The position numbers and the translations under genes are program-made. A stretch of DNA of 64,000 bases from Ochotona curzoniae (Eukaryota > Chordata > Mammalia > Lagomorpha > Ochotonidae): contig NW_024467106.1 in NCBI RefSeq assembly GCF_017591425.1, positions 21,504,501 to 21,568,500 on the forward strand, given 5' to 3'. Shown here piece after piece: positions 20,935 to 32,179 of this stretch; position 1 is the first letter of the stretch, and the number at the start of each line of letters is the position of its first letter. The notes below the pieces were generated by a model. It was given only the letters and a program-made list of their open reading frames with translations. It had not been told where the DNA came from and searched no databases.

Positions 20935-22560
20935 AATAAATAACATTTGCTTGGTGATATCTAGCTAACTATCACACATAGATACAATCACAGTATAGAA
21001 CTTTTGATATTAGATCTTTTTATTTTCTGCTTAACATTTATGCAAATACATTTTGCTAAGCACTAACACAATATTCATGGGTTTTACAAGGCATATAACA
21101 CTTCATCAACTAAATGTTACATTAATCATTCTCTTTTGTTACATATTTAGGTTATTAATAGTTTTTCTATAGTTGTTCTAAGCAGTTCTGTAATGAGTAG
21201 CATTTTTAATAAGGCATTTTGGAAAGCTTTAAAATTAGCACATTAGATTAAGTCCCCAGAAATACACTACGATTTATTAGGCATGAAAATCGCACAAATT
21301 GCCAACGCACTTTCTGAAATGTGTACTCTTCTGCAGTGATTTCTCTGCTTCAGAGATGCAGAACATCTAATGTAACAAACCCCCAGCTCGGAACGCACTG
21401 TGTTCGGTCTAGAACCCCCTGGGTGTCATCCTGACATTCGTCATGGTTCAATTCTTAAATGTGTGTTTTTCTATAAAATCTGATGGAGCATGGGAACATC
21501 CCAGTGATCCAGAGACTCAGGCAACACCTGTCTGCCCTGTTTCCCACTCTCCCATTCATGTCAGTGCCTCCCGAACACAAAATTCCAATGTTCTCCACAT
21601 ATGGGAATCCGTTAGGTCCAAGCAAGTAAAAGTAAAAATATTGCTTTTTTTGACTGAGTGAGTAAGCCTGGGAAGAAAGAAAAGGAGGTGTGCAACACTG
21701 AGTGCCCTAGGAGGCCTGTTTCTTGGAAGCGGAACCTGATCCAAGTGACCAACTCAGCTCGTCATACTGCTTCTGTCTTGTGTTTCTTGCTTCAGTGGAC
21801 CACTTGGCTTAGTTTCCATTCGGACCATGCTTACTCGTCAGTGAGCCAAGGTAGAGAGTGTTAGTAGAACGTGAATAAATCAAGAAGTCAATTAGAAACA
21901 GCTGCATTCATTTTATGCAACATTTATACTGTTCTGGTAAGAATGAAATCCTGAGCACATATTTGGAATGTAATGCAAATATGGAATACGGCTTCTATGA
22001 TTTCATGTGCAGTTTGCCTCCCATTTCAGAAAGGGTCTAGTCACTTCTCAAGAACAGGAGCAGGATTTACCATGTGTCATCTTGCTTCTTCCTTCTTCCC
22101 ACCCTCCTGTGACTACCTTCTGGCTCAACAGCAGGCGAATGGCTTTTCTGCACAATCTAATCAGTGACAGACGCTGAGGCCCATTTCTCCAGATAGTGGC
22201 AGATTAGGAGCAGTGTTGGTTTGGGGGATAGTATTTGGTGAAAGGCAGCTAGGCTAATATTTCTTTATTGCCATGTGCAACATGACTCTTAGGTTCTGTG
22301 TTTATTTGCTTGCTGGGAAATTTTATAGCCTTGTACTGCCAAACAGTGTTCCCTTCTGGAGTGAGGCCTCATTTCTGCAGTACAACATCTGAACTTTGGA
22401 CTGCAGTAAAGTCACTCTTGCTATTATGAGATGACTCTCCTTTACAAAATTACAAAGTTTTCCTGCTAAGGATATTATTATAGCAAGAAAATACCTGGCA
22501 TCTGCTGTGCAAAATCTCCTTGGGCTGATAACCCACAGAGAAGAACTAAGCTGACCTCTA
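20935..22560. other. unique stretch of about 1.6 kb, no gene seen
   Basis: No exon, RNA gene or clear transposon. This block is long enough to include conserved non-coding elements, which cannot be told from one sequence. Confidence 0.45.
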
Positions 22561-22562
22561 AG

Positions 22563-22975
22563 GCAGTGACTTTCAAATGTGACCACATGTTAGACTTAGC
22601 CAATTATGGCAGGTCTTGTGGCACTGTGGCTAAGCCACCACTTGGGTGGCCCACATCCCGTATCACAGTGCTAGTTGAAATTCTGACCACTCTGCTTCTG
22701 ATCCACTTTCCTACTACTGCATTCTGGGAAGCAAGAGATGTTGACCCGAGTATCTGGGTTCCAGCCACCCACATAAGGGACTTAGAATTTCAGCCTCCTG
22801 GTCTCACCTTTGCACAGCCCTGGTTGTTGTGGGCATTTGGGTAATGAGCTAGCAGATGCTGGAGGTCAGATCTCTGTAAATTTCTGACATAACTGGTCCA
22901 AAGTAGGTTCTGGGTACTGATCATTTTGCAAGTTTCCTATGTGGTTTGTACAAAGCCACAGATTTAGAACTACAT
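22563..22975. mobile_element. MER20-like element interrupted by a CSINE
   Basis: GCAGTGACTTTCAAATGTGA and CCACATGTTAGACTTAGCCA (22563-22605) are the MER20 start ('cagtggttctcaaatgtgaccacattagaatcacc'). After the CSINE the sequence continues with TTCTGGGTACTGATCATTTT, GCAAGTTTCCTATGTGGTTT and ACAGATTTAGAACTACATAG (about 22894-22975), which fit the other end of the same element. Confidence 0.55.
22606..22893 (+). mobile_element. old CSINE, sense, inside MER20-like element
   Basis: GGCAGGTCTTGTGGCACTGT, ATCCCGTATCACAGTGCTAG, TCTGCTTCTGATCCACTTTC, GTATCTGGGTTCCAGCCACC, AGCCCTGGTTGTTGTGGGCA and GATCTCTGTAAATTTCTGAC mark a full-length diverged copy. Confidence 0.85.
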
Positions 22976-22979
22976 AGAG

Positions 22980-24985
22980 ACACTGATCTAAAATCTCCCC
23001 GGTTTAAATTCAGGGGAGGAAGTTTCTGCCTCAGTAGGATTCAGTCAATGAAACCCTTGCTTGGCTGGCAGGCTTCAGTTGGGTTAGAGACCACAAAGAT
23101 GCATCAGATATCTTCCTAACTCCAAGGGGCTTGCAGGATGGAAGACAAGGAAGGAAGGGAAGTGAGCAAGCTAGCCTGAAAAAGGAGAGGGTGATCTCTG
23201 TACAACAGTGTACATATGGTTCATTTTGTAAGGGAACTTCTGAGGTTTATTCACAGTGGCATGGATTCAATACTGATGCATCAGTAGGAAGAATAAAAAA
23301 AAAAAAAAGGCTGCAAAAGCAGAGACTTCCCAGAGCAGGAACAGTGTCTTACATGTCTTTGTGTCTCATGTGAATAGCATGATGTTGACACTAAACAGGT
23401 GACCATCAGCCCATTGCAAAGTTTTGATACAGATCATTCAGGCCTAGAAAGTCCTTGAGACAGGCAATTCCAACATCTGAGATGGTAACTTGGAAAATAA
23501 ATATGGCAATGCATGCAGGGGCTATTTTGGATGGATAATATTCTTGGAGGCAATTTAGGAAGCAAGAGCCCAGGAGATATGTGATGAGGAGCTGAACTAG
23601 GCCAGGGTAATGAACACCTAGCAAAAGTCTTGACATTGTCATTCATATGCGTAATGTAGAAGCCTCACTATAGGACATCTCTTCAAACCTGCCTCATACC
23701 CAGACATTCCAGAGAACAAGTGCTACCATAGTCAAACACAGTTACCTATCATGAGTGACACAGGGGACTGTCTTCTCCAAGAAATGGAGAAGACATTCAA
23801 TTTCCACATTATTCTTCCTTTTGCAAGTCGAAGTGCACACCATCTTTTGCAGTGAAAGCAACTAAACACAGTTATTTCTTCAGAAATGAAATTCTCAAAT
23901 CAAGGATTCAGTGGCAGGAAAGGGTTCTAAAATCAGAGGCTTTCTAGGCTGCCTGAAACTGTCAAGATCATCTTGTACACTTATTTCCAATCTCCTATCT
24001 TGTAGATTCAGATGCCAGGTCTAACAAGGAAAAGACATTAGCTCAAGACTTCCCACCATTCGTGAGTGCTCCAGAAGATTCTGTGAACCAACAAGGAGAA
24101 TCTGATAAGTCTACTTCTGCTTACAGTCCAGCCCATTCACCAGCTCCAAGAGGCATTAACTAAAATAACAGATCCAAATATCTGGAGCTTGAGAAGCAAA
24201 GACATTAAGAATGCTCTAGAATCTCTCTGGCTCACAGGAGCTTTATCATACTATTAACTCAACATATTTGGCTTTTTTTGTGAGCATCCAAATCTGGAAA
24301 TTTTGTCCAAATCCAGAAATTTTCTCCAAATCCACCTCAAATTAATTATTAATTATTAATTTAAATTAAGTATTAATTAAAACCTAAATTAATAAAGATA
24401 AGCAGAAAATGTTTGATTGAACTTTTTAATAGCAATTTAATTTTTGACAGCTAACAAGTCATTGAGCACAGTACATGCTGATTAGAAGGAAGAAAAGGAA
24501 GGGATTCAAGGTTAGCAATGACTCTTTTCCAAGAAGAGTTAGGTTAGCTAAGAAAACTTCTATCTTTTTACAGACAACCTATAAGCTGACTTAACTGGGC
24601 TATGGAGTGCCCAGATATTTGGGTAAGCATTAGTCCAGGTGCATTATTTGATTCAGTCAACTTAGTCAAGCAGTATTTCCTCAGGCCTCATCTAGAACAG
24701 AATGAAAGCTAAGGAAGAATTCACTCTCAGCCTGCGTGTCGTCAAGATGGATCATCTCTTTTCTCCTGCCTTTAAATGCAGGCTCAGACTGGAATTGACA
24801 CCACCAGCTCTCCTGACTCCTAGACCTTTGGACTCAGACTGGCTCTGCCTAAGACCCCAGACCAGTATACTAACAAAAAGGGCTGTAAGCGCACCTTTAC
24901 ACTTAATTCTCATAATAGTCCTCAGGGGAGGGAATGGTAAGAGAGTATGTGTTTTACATAGCCATCTGTGTACCTATTTACTACA
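22980..24985. other. unique stretch of about 2 kb with a short 19-bp tandem repeat
   Basis: No exon or recognised transposon. An A-run lies at 23295-23308. A 19-base unit (TCCAAATCTGGAAATTTTG type) is repeated about 2.6 times at 24287-24336, followed by an AATTAATTATT-rich segment to about 24400. GCACCTTTACACTTAATTCTC near 24890 is weakly MIR-like. Confidence 0.45.
24287..24336 (+). repeat. 19-bp short tandem repeat, about 2.6 copies
   Basis: TCCAAATCTGGAAATTTTG is followed by TCCAAATCCAGAAATTTTC and a partial third copy TCCAAATCCACC. It sits directly before an AT-rich run with many TTAAT motifs. Confidence 0.85.
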
Positions 24986-24987
24986 CT

Positions 24988-25245
24988 AAGTGTGTAACTT
25001 GGCTGCCATAGCAAAATACTATACATTGGGTGACTTAAACAGCAGAAAATAATTTCTCATAGTTTTGAAAACTGAGAAATCCAAAATGAAGGAATCAATT
25101 TGATGCCCAGTGAGAATCTTTTCTGGGATTACGTATGGTTTTCTTCATCTGACCCTAATTATCTCCCAACAATCCCATCTCCAAATAATATGATGTTTGG
25201 GGTCAGGGTTTGAACATATGACATTTGCAGGACAAAAAGCATTCA
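24988..25245 (-). mobile_element. MaLR (MLT1-like) LTR fragment, antisense
   Basis: GGCTGCCATAGCAAAATACT, ATACATTGGGTGACTTAAAC, ATTTCTCATAGTTTTGAAAA, ATCCCATCTCCAAATAATAT and GGGTCAGGGTTTGAACATAT reproduce the antisense MLT1 order ('tgctataacaaaataccatagactgggtggctta ... ggggttagggtttcaacatatg'). Confidence 0.78.
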
Positions 25246-25257
25246 ACCCATACATTA

Positions 25258-25384
25258 TATTTTCTATTTTATAGTTGAGATCACTGAGAGTGAAGTAAAT
25301 TACTGAAAGTCACCAAGTTTGTGAGTGCAGAAACCATAATTTGAGCCAGTCTCTCACCTGTAGTCTTTGTACTACGTCCACAGT
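25258..25384 (-). repeat. MIR relic, antisense
   Basis: TTTATAGTTGAGATCACTGA, GAAAGTCACCAAGTTTGTGA and AATTTGAGCCAGTCTCTCAC are the reversed MIR core. Confidence 0.6.
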
Positions 25385-25439
25385 GCTTACCTTACTTAAT
25401 GCAGCCTATAGCAAGGTACTCGCCTTTAGAAACAGGAGT

Positions 25440-26200
25440 AGCTAGTGAAGATATGAAAAGTTGCTCAACTTCACTAGTTATCTGGGAAGTGCTAATTAAA
25501 ATGACAGCAAGATTCTATTTCTCACTCATCAGACTGGCAAAAATTGAAAGACTAATAATATTTAATGTCAGTGAAGGAGAGGGAAAAGGTATGTGCTTAA
25601 ATACTGCTTGTGGACAGCACATCGGGGCTCATAAAACGTTTATGTTGTGCATTTTCTTTGATCAAGCAATCTTAGTTCTTCATCTCTAACTCAGAGAAAT
25701 AGTTTCACATGGTACAAAGAAGCACTGACTGCACTCTTGCTGAAAAAAAAGGGAAAAAGTAAGCATGAAAAATAACATATTACCCATTCACAGAGGAAAG
25801 ATAAGAATTAACAAGTTTCCATAGTACAGATCTGTGAAATAACCCAAAAGAATATGACTGGATGATTGGTTTGTGCGTTCTATCACAGAGTAATTATCCA
25901 GTGAATCAAACAATCTGTGGAGTGTACAACATAATTCTATTTATGAGCTTAAAAAATCAAATATTTCTATATCATATATTTATATGCATATAAGTTCATA
26001 TCTAAAATCAAGGACCTGTACCTATTGCAATACTAACAGTTATTTCTGGGATTGGATTAAAAGGAAATGAAATAAACATTTTTTTCATTAGCAGTATATT
26101 GTCTGAAATTTAGAAATGAGAATATATTGCATTATTGTTTGCATAATTGTGACAAATAGATATGTGAATAAAGGAAAGCAGAGAAACGAAGTGTTTTCCT
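25440..26200 (+). mobile_element. old L1 (L1M-type) ORF2 end and 3' UTR, sense
   Basis: ATGAAAAGTTGCTCAACTTC, ACTAGTTATCTGGGAAGTGC, TCAGACTGGCAAAAATTGAA and TTTAATGTCAGTGAAGGAGA match the ORF2 segment 'gaaaagatgctcaacatcactaatcatcagggaaatgcaaatc...gagaaggtgtggag'. ATTATCCAGTGAATCAAACA and TTCTATTTATGAGCTTAAAA further on fit an L1M 3' region. Frames are broken throughout. Confidence 0.7.
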
Positions 26201-26259
26201 TCACAGTAGTTCCTTTTTCTTCTCTGATAATAGTGTGGAGTTAGCGTGGCATTATTGCC

Positions 26260-26400
26260 TCACCACTGCAAAGGAGGAATCAGAGTTGGAGAAGACAGGA
26301 ACCTCGCCTGAGTTGACAAAGGGTGGTGAGAAAGCTGGGATTCGAACCAAGGTCCTACGACTACTGCCCTGTGTATTGTATTCCTTGCCTCATTCAGGTT
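26260..26400 (-). repeat. MIR relic, antisense
   Basis: GAGGAATCAGAGTTGGAGAA, TTGACAAAGGGTGGTGAGAA and AGCTGGGATTCGAACCAAGG are the reverse of the MIR core and B-box; GGTTCGAATCCC is intact on the minus strand. Confidence 0.65.
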
Positions 26401-26439
26401 CAGCCTTCACACTACTTCGCTGGCAATCAAAGGAAGTCA

Positions 26440-27118
26440 TCAACGAATTCTGCTGAGAAAAATCTTCACCCCTGAAAGAGTTAGAAGATTACAAACGTTT
26501 TCTTTTCTCTCTCTTTTATCGTGCAAGCCCAGCTAGGACTGGGGACCAGCATCCCCCACAACCCTACTTGAAACCTGAAAGATCAGTGTCATAAAGGGAC
26601 TCTTCTGATGTTCCATTCGATTTCCATCCAAATAAATCTCATTTTGCTGATGTCTATAAAGTCAGACTTTATAGCAGAGAGCTATGCTAAAACTCTGTCT
26701 TTAATAAAAGGGGAAAGAAGTGGAACTACTAATTTAGTTTCTTTAAAAGGCATGTATTTTCATGCACATTAAGTCCATCTGTTGGTGAAATGGATGCCTT
26801 GCACAGTATATAATTTGATAAAACCCGAAAGAACTCAGAGCTCCTAGCTTGAAGCAGAAATAGAGAAAGTGGCTGGGAATCTGACTAAAGTCAAGACCAA
26901 ACTCTATTTTTAGAACAAAAAAAACACTTAATTTTGAAGAAACACCAATCATGGAGAAAGCCTAGTGTTCTTCAACAAGCATCTACTTTCAAAGCACTTA
27001 AGATGCTGACATCAAAGGCTTGGCTGTCACTAAATTTCTCTATTGGGGAGATCTATTTCATGACACAGTATGGGATCTGATCACCTTTTGCTCCCTGCCT
27101 TCACACTGCCTAGGGTGG
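26440..27118. other. unique stretch, no gene seen
   Basis: Nothing recognised on either strand. Confidence 0.45.
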
Positions 27119-27119
27119 A

Positions 27120-27475
27120 ACACTTACAGACTGGCAGCCGTATGGATATTGTGACAAGATCTAACAGTTGGCGCTCCACATCAGAATCCTGAAGATATGG
27201 CCATGGTGAACCTGAAGAATATTAATGAGCCAATGCTGAGAAATGGAGGCAAAATAAGATTGTGCAGCTGCCAGTGTACCGCAGTCCCCACCTGCACATG
27301 CATACCAGCCTCCAAGAATACCTGAGGATACAACAACTGATCTTGAGGTCAAAACTTCACACTAGAGTTTAAAAGGGCCTTCACTGTTAGTGGTCGTCTC
27401 CTCTATGCTCATTCTTTCCCAGTTACCTCTCCAGTTTCTGCCTCAATAAACCTTCCTTCATCGCTAGCATATACC
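27120..27475 (+). mobile_element. possible LTR relic (uncertain)
   Basis: The stretch has the layout of an LTR end: a TATA-like TTTAAAAGG at about 27368, then about 75 bases of pyrimidine-rich sequence (TCGTCTCCTCTATGCTCATT), then GCCTCAATAAACCTTCC with AATAAA at 27445-27450. No internal retroviral coding sequence or second LTR is visible nearby, and I cannot name the family. It could also be chance. Confidence 0.3.
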
Positions 27476-27595
27476 AGGCAGAGTGAAGATACAGAGATAA
27501 ATAAAACGTATGTGTCAGATTCCCTGAAGATAACGCACACAATTCAAGCAGGATCAGTCAAATCATAGGGGAAACACAAAGACAGTGTAGTACTT
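27460..27595 (-). repeat. L2-like relic, antisense
   Basis: CATATACCAGGCAGAGTGAA, GATACAGAGATAAATAAAAC and TCAGATTCCCTGAAGATAAC resemble the L2-associated pattern 'gtgccaggcactgtgctaggtgctggggatacaaagatgaataagac...ctgccctcaag'. Confidence 0.4.
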
Positions 27596-27599
27596 TGAG

Positions 27600-28960
27600 T
27601 CAAAAACTTCGGGACTATTTGTACCCCCAGACCAGAGAGAAAGTCATCCTCCAACAGAGAGGCTGTGACCTTCTACTAGAAACGCAGCCAGCTCAAGGTC
27701 ATCCTATGGAGTAGGATTTGAAAAAGGCTTACCTGCTTTCTGCTGTGTGTTGTTTGTACATGTTTACAACAACTCACCAGGCTAGCTGCATTTATGAATA
27801 TTTTTCTGTATGGCATGTTTTAAAAACACTCAAAATCACCTTCTCTAGGAATCCTTTCCAGACTGTTGAATACCAAAGGCTTCCTGCCCAAAGAATTCAT
27901 AAAACCCTTCCATAAACCTAACCAGGACATCAAGAACACATTGAGAAAAGAGCAGTGGGCTTGGCAATCCTGGAAAATCCTGCCTTTCTCTTATGGCTCC
28001 ATCAGCTCCTTTAAGATAACGCCATAGAATAGCTGTGCTTTCGTATATTTTTTCTTGTTTCTCAGTGATGAGAGTATAAAGAAATCATCTACCATCTGCA
28101 GCACAGCCTTGCCCTCCTGGACAGTCTCTGCTCAGAAAAGAGCCCAGAAATGGCCTTGCCTGCCAGCTCACTGGCTCCCGACTTCTTATTCCTGCAGTGA
28201 TTCTGCCTTCACTTTTCTCCCATGAACCTCATACATGAAAAGAAGACATGACTCTAAGAAGAGAGAACATATGTGTTTCATAATCACCCATTTGTTCTAA
28301 TCGAGACATTAATATTAATGCCAATATAACCTTGTGATCATCATGAGATAACCAATATCCCTCCACTGAATTGTGCAATTTCTTGGGAAAGGACAGCAAT
28401 ACTGTGGGATACAATGTGGGGTTCCTGTGATTAATGTAATGGAAAAAAAATTAACTCAAGAGCCCTTGTATTTCTCAAACCTCTCAAGGTCATCAGCTAT
28501 TTCATGACTACTTTTCTGACTGCTTTTTAATAATAAAATATGATGATTTTACACTTCATATAGTTTCATTCAGAGTTGCTAACCAAGTGCCATGAACTAA
28601 TGAACAATAGAAATGTCCATCAAACAGCTCTGAAACCTGGAAGTTCAAGAGGACGGTGCTTGCAGAGTCAAGGTCTGGTTCAGAGATGATGTTGTGAGAC
28701 TCAACCCCTGTGTCCTCACCTGGTAGAAGCTGTGAATTCGCTCTCCGGGCTCCAATAAAGGCACTAATTCCATTCAAGAAGGCATTGGCTTTATGACCTT
28801 TTCACTTCCCCCAAACCTCACTTCCTAATATCATCCGATTACTTCACATGTAACACTAGCACCTTAAGGGCAGAATGTCAAATTTTGGATTTGGTAGGTG
28901 AGGAGACACAAATAGTCACTCCATGGTATCCATGTTGGTCCCTAAGCCTTCGTCATTACC
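27600..28960. other. unique stretch, no gene seen
   Basis: No exon, RNA gene or clear transposon. Short open frames only. Confidence 0.45.
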
Positions 28961-28964
28961 ATCA

Positions 28965-29200
28965 TGGGCAACATGGATGAATACGGACTGTGGAGTCGAA
29001 TCCAGTGAGTTCAAATTCGACCTTTGACTGTTACTGATTCTGTGACCTTTCTCTGAGTAGGTACTCAATCTACCTGAGCCTCTGCTTCTCATATTCATAG
29101 AATAAGATAGATAATATGGTTTTTCATGGAGTGATTTGAAGAATCACATGTATTTAGCCTCTAGCAGCCCACAGGACAGGGTTTGGCACACAGAAAGGGC
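28965..29200 (+). repeat. MIR SINE relic, sense, near full length
   Basis: GGACTGTGGAGTCGAATCCA, GTGAGTTCAAATTCGACCTT, CTGTGACCTTTCTCTGAGTA, CTTCTCATATTCATAGAATA and GACAGGGTTTGGCACACAGA follow the MIR order. Confidence 0.75.
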
Positions 29201-29301
29201 TTTAAGCGATCAGCTCTTAGTAAATCTCGTTTCCTCACAATATCCCCAACATCTCTTTTAAGACTTTTGCTGTTATAAAAAAAAAAAAAATCTTAACTTT
29301 T

Positions 29302-29610
29302 GGGGCCCTGATGCAATAGCCTAGTGGCTAAATCTTTGCCTTGCAACCACCAGGATCCCTTATGGGACCGGTTCATACCCTGCTGCTCCACTTCCCTTCC
29401 AGCTCCTTGCTTGTGGCCTGGGAAAGCAGTTGAGAATGGCCTAAAGCTTTGGAACCCTGCACCCATGTGGGAGACCCAGAAGAAGCTGCTGGCTCCTGGC
29501 TTTGGATCAGTTTAGCTCAGGCCATTGCGGCCATTTGGGGAGTAAACCAGCAGAATATTTTTGCTTTCCTGTCTATATATCTGCCTCTCCAATAACAATA
29601 AATCTTTAAA
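29302..29610 (+). mobile_element. young-class CSINE, sense, full length
   Basis: GGGGCCCTGATGCAATAGCC, CAGGATCCCTTATGGGACCG, CTTGTGGCCTGGGAAAGCAG, CCCATGTGGGAGACCCAGAA, GGCCATTGCGGCCATTTGGG and CTCCAATAACAATAAATCTT give the full order. Flanks CTTAACTTTT (left) and CTTAATTT (right) may be the duplicated target. An A-run sits just upstream at 29277-29290. Confidence 0.93.
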
Positions 29611-29629
29611 AAGAAAACACTTAATTTGG

Positions 29630-29903
29630 GGGGCTGGTATCTTGCACAGCAAGTTAAGCTGCTGCCCACAGCACACTGGCTCAGTGCAGGCTGCTCTACT
29701 TCCCATCCAGATCCCTGCTGATGCACTAGAATGGCCGAAGAAGACAGCCCAAATGCTTGTCCCTGTGCCCATCAAGCAGAATCAGATGGAATTCTAGGCT
29801 CCTAACTTCGGCCTGGCCCAGCCATGGCTATTATGGCCATTTGGGGAGTGAAGCAACAGGTGGAAGTGCCCTCTCTCTCTCTTGTGCTGTACCTTTCTAA
29901 TAA
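29630..29903 (+). mobile_element. old CSINE, sense, immediately downstream
   Basis: GGGGCTGGTATCTTGCACAG, GCAAGTTAAGCTGCTGCCCA, CTCTACTTCCCATCCAGATC, CCTGCTGATGCACTAGAATG, TTCGGCCTGGCCCAGCCATG, GCCATTTGGGGAGTGAAGCA and CTCTTGTGCTGTACCTTTCT mark a full copy of the older subfamily, head-to-tail with the younger one at 29302-29610. Confidence 0.9.
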
Positions 29904-30014
29904 CTAACTGTTTTTACGAAGTCACTTTTTTCGAGCTTATATGTTGTATGGACCCATTTAAAGTTGTCAGCCACGATCATTTGCCGCCAAATTTTAGTTC
30001 AGACATTGGCAAAA

Positions 30015-30115
30015 GACTCAGAGGACAGTTAAGCTGTGTGACCGTGGGCGCATCCTTTCCTCCCAGTGGACCTCAGTTTTCCTTTCCATTCTGACGGAAG
30101 AATGGGTCAAGGTCC
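30015..30115 (+). repeat. possible MIR relic, sense
   Basis: CAGTTAAGCTGTGTGACCGT followed by GGGCGCATCCTTTCCTCCCA and CCTCAGTTTTCCTTTCCATT is the conserved MIR middle ('agctgtgtgaccttgggcaagtcact...cctcagtttcc'). Confidence 0.55.
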
Positions 30116-30119
30116 TTGA

Positions 30120-30830
30120 AGCCCTGACATGGGCGCTTCCCTTCTGACGTCATCCCAGAGCCTTTACACAGACGCACTTAGCTTCAGACATTTGACTTCT
30201 GCCCCATCTTCCTGAACTAGATCAGAGGAGGAAAACAAAACAAAACAAACAAATCCAACATCTGTTTTCACACCATGGCTGGGAACTCATTCCTAAAACA
30301 TTCTTCATGTTTGACCAGAAGAACATTTCGTCACAAGTAACAAATCCATCCTTCACTCTCTGGCTGCCTCTGCAGTTTGCTGATAAGACAAAAACGAATG
30401 TGCTGATGCGCATTTCCAGGAACCGAAGCTCCTCCGTGGCTAAGGCCAGTGCTGTTGCGTCCGCAGTGTCAGGTGCCAGAGCGCAGTGCCCAAGCAATGT
30501 TCCCCTCCCAGACTAGCCCAATAAGTCACTATCCCTGCGCTCTCTCAGTGTCCCACACAGCCAACCCCCACCCCAAAACTCCTCTTTAAGCTCCCTGCAG
30601 GCAAGAATTGGTTACCAGTGCAACCATCAGCCCTCCCCTCCTCCCCTGGCTTCCTACTTCAGCTGTGGAAGATGATCTCTCCCTGCTTAATTCTGGAAAG
30701 AACAAGAGAATTTTCAGTTCTACTGTGGCTTATGGGAAGCCGGGCCCCGCACTCCTACTGTAACCTTGAATGTGTCTCTCTTGTTGTTGTTGTCTCTACG
30801 GATAGCATTTTTGGACTGAGATGTGATTTC
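30120..30830. other. unique stretch, no gene seen
   Basis: The region around 30380-30510 is somewhat richer in CpG than its neighbours (CTCCTCCGTGGC, GTTGCGTCCGCAGTGTC) and supports a 91-codon minus frame, but I see no recognisable protein and no promoter. Confidence 0.4.
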
Positions 30831-30832
30831 TT

Positions 30833-31203
30833 ATCTTTTAATTATTAATTATTATTAGTTGTTTTGACACAGCATTACAGGTGTAGGGATTACCCTCTTT
30901 TCTCCACCTCCTCTCTTCCCGTTTTTCATTCCCACCATTTCCCCATATTATGACAATACTATAATATAGTCCTTTAGTAGCAGTTACAAGTTTAACATTC
31001 TGTTTAAATGCATGACGTCATTGTAAGTATAGGCAAAGGTAGAAGATCTAGCATCATTTTTGTCGTGGAATATTTAACTGTTTCTTTGGGAGTACTCCTT
31101 TACTTTTGGAGTAGAGATACCTACTGCAACATCTCTTCACTTATCAGAACGGGTCTCTTAATGTCTTTGGGCCTCCACAGTTGCTCATCTTTGCCTCCAG
31201 GGT
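30833..31203 (-). mobile_element. lagomorph-type L1 3' UTR, antisense
   Basis: TTGTTTTGACACAGCATTAC, GTGTAGGGATTACCCTCTTT, TATTATGACAATACTATAAT and AGTAGCAGTTACAAGTTTAA parallel the antisense L1 at 16283-16620 (poly-T side, 'gacacagttttataggtactgggattccc'). It is more diverged and extends further into the 3' UTR. Confidence 0.6.
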
Positions 31204-31204
31204 A

Positions 31205-31460
31205 GGTTTTGGCACAGTGCATAGGAAGCCACGTAAGCTATTCACATCCCATATCAAAATGTCTGAGTTGGAGTCCTAGCTTCACTTCTGTTAGCAGATC
31301 TCTGTTAATGTGCACCTTGGGAAGCAGTAGGTGATGGCCGGAGTACTGCAAGAGCTAGCCGGACAGTCTGGCGCCAAGCTTTGGCTCCTTTAGGGCTTGG
31401 CTATTGTGGGCATTCAGTGACAGTAGAGGGACGATCTCTATCTCTCTCAAAAAAATTGAC
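31205..31460 (+). mobile_element. old CSINE, sense
   Basis: TTTTGGCACAGTGCATAGGA, CACATCCCATATCAAAATGT, GAGTTGGAGTCCTAGCTTCA, TGGGAAGCAGTAGGTGATGG, GGGCTTGGCTATTGTGGGCA and GATCTCTATCTCTCTC are in CSINE order. Confidence 0.85.
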
Positions 31461-31639
31461 TTGGCCGTAGAACCCAGGTATCAGAGTGTCTCCATCACAA
31501 ATGTCCCTCTTTGCACAGTTATAAACACAGAAAGGAGTTGGTGAACCAGCCAACTCCTAGGGCTGAGGCATGAGATCGTGGGCTTAAGCTCCAGCCCTGA
31601 CATGGCCTAACACAGCTGTGCAATACTATTTGGTATCTT

Positions 31640-31915
31640 TGAACTTTTTTTTAACTTGAGAGACACAGACAATTAAATAAACAGAGCTCCCATCCACTGG
31701 TTCACACCCAAAATGCCCACAGTGATCTGGCTGGGGCAAGGAGCTGGGTTTCTCGTGTGGGTGACAGGAACATAGCTACTGGAGCCATTCTGTTGCTTCA
31801 CCGGAGTCCACATTAGCAGGAATCCGGAATCAACGCTGAAGCTAGCAAATGAATCTAGGCACTCCCAAAATGAGGCGTGGGCGTCTCAACCACGAGGCTA
31901 AATGCTCACCCCTGC
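31640..31915 (-). mobile_element. old CSINE, antisense
   Basis: TAACTTGAGAGACACAGACA at the tail side, CCCATCCACTGGTTCACACC, AATGCCCACAGTGATCTGGC, GGGTGACAGGAACATAGCTA and TCTCAACCACGAGGCTAAAT, ending in CACCCCTG, make a full reverse copy. Confidence 0.85.
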
Positions 31916-32062
31916 TTAACCTTTCTTGAATCTGATTTTTCTCGTTTGTAAATTGGAGCTAACAGTACTTCCCTCATGAGACTAATTTAATGACTAAATA
32001 ATATAATTTATGTAAAGAGCCCAGCATAGTGCCTGACTCATAATAAACCTCCAATAACCCAA
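31916..32062 (+). repeat. MIR relic, sense (3' half)
   Basis: TGATTTTTCTCGTTTGTAAA, TTGGAGCTAACAGTACTTCC, CTCATGAGACTAATTTAATG, AGAGCCCAGCATAGTGCCTG and ATAATAAACCTCCAATAA are the MIR 3' half. Confidence 0.75.
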
Positions 32063-32179
32063 TTAGCTTTCATGATGTGGGACCTTTCACAGAAACGTGC
32101 TGGGTCAGAGAGCCAACACAGGGCAGTGAAGTGTCTCTAATAGAGAACTGATCACGCCCTTGAATCCACTGTGCTATTC

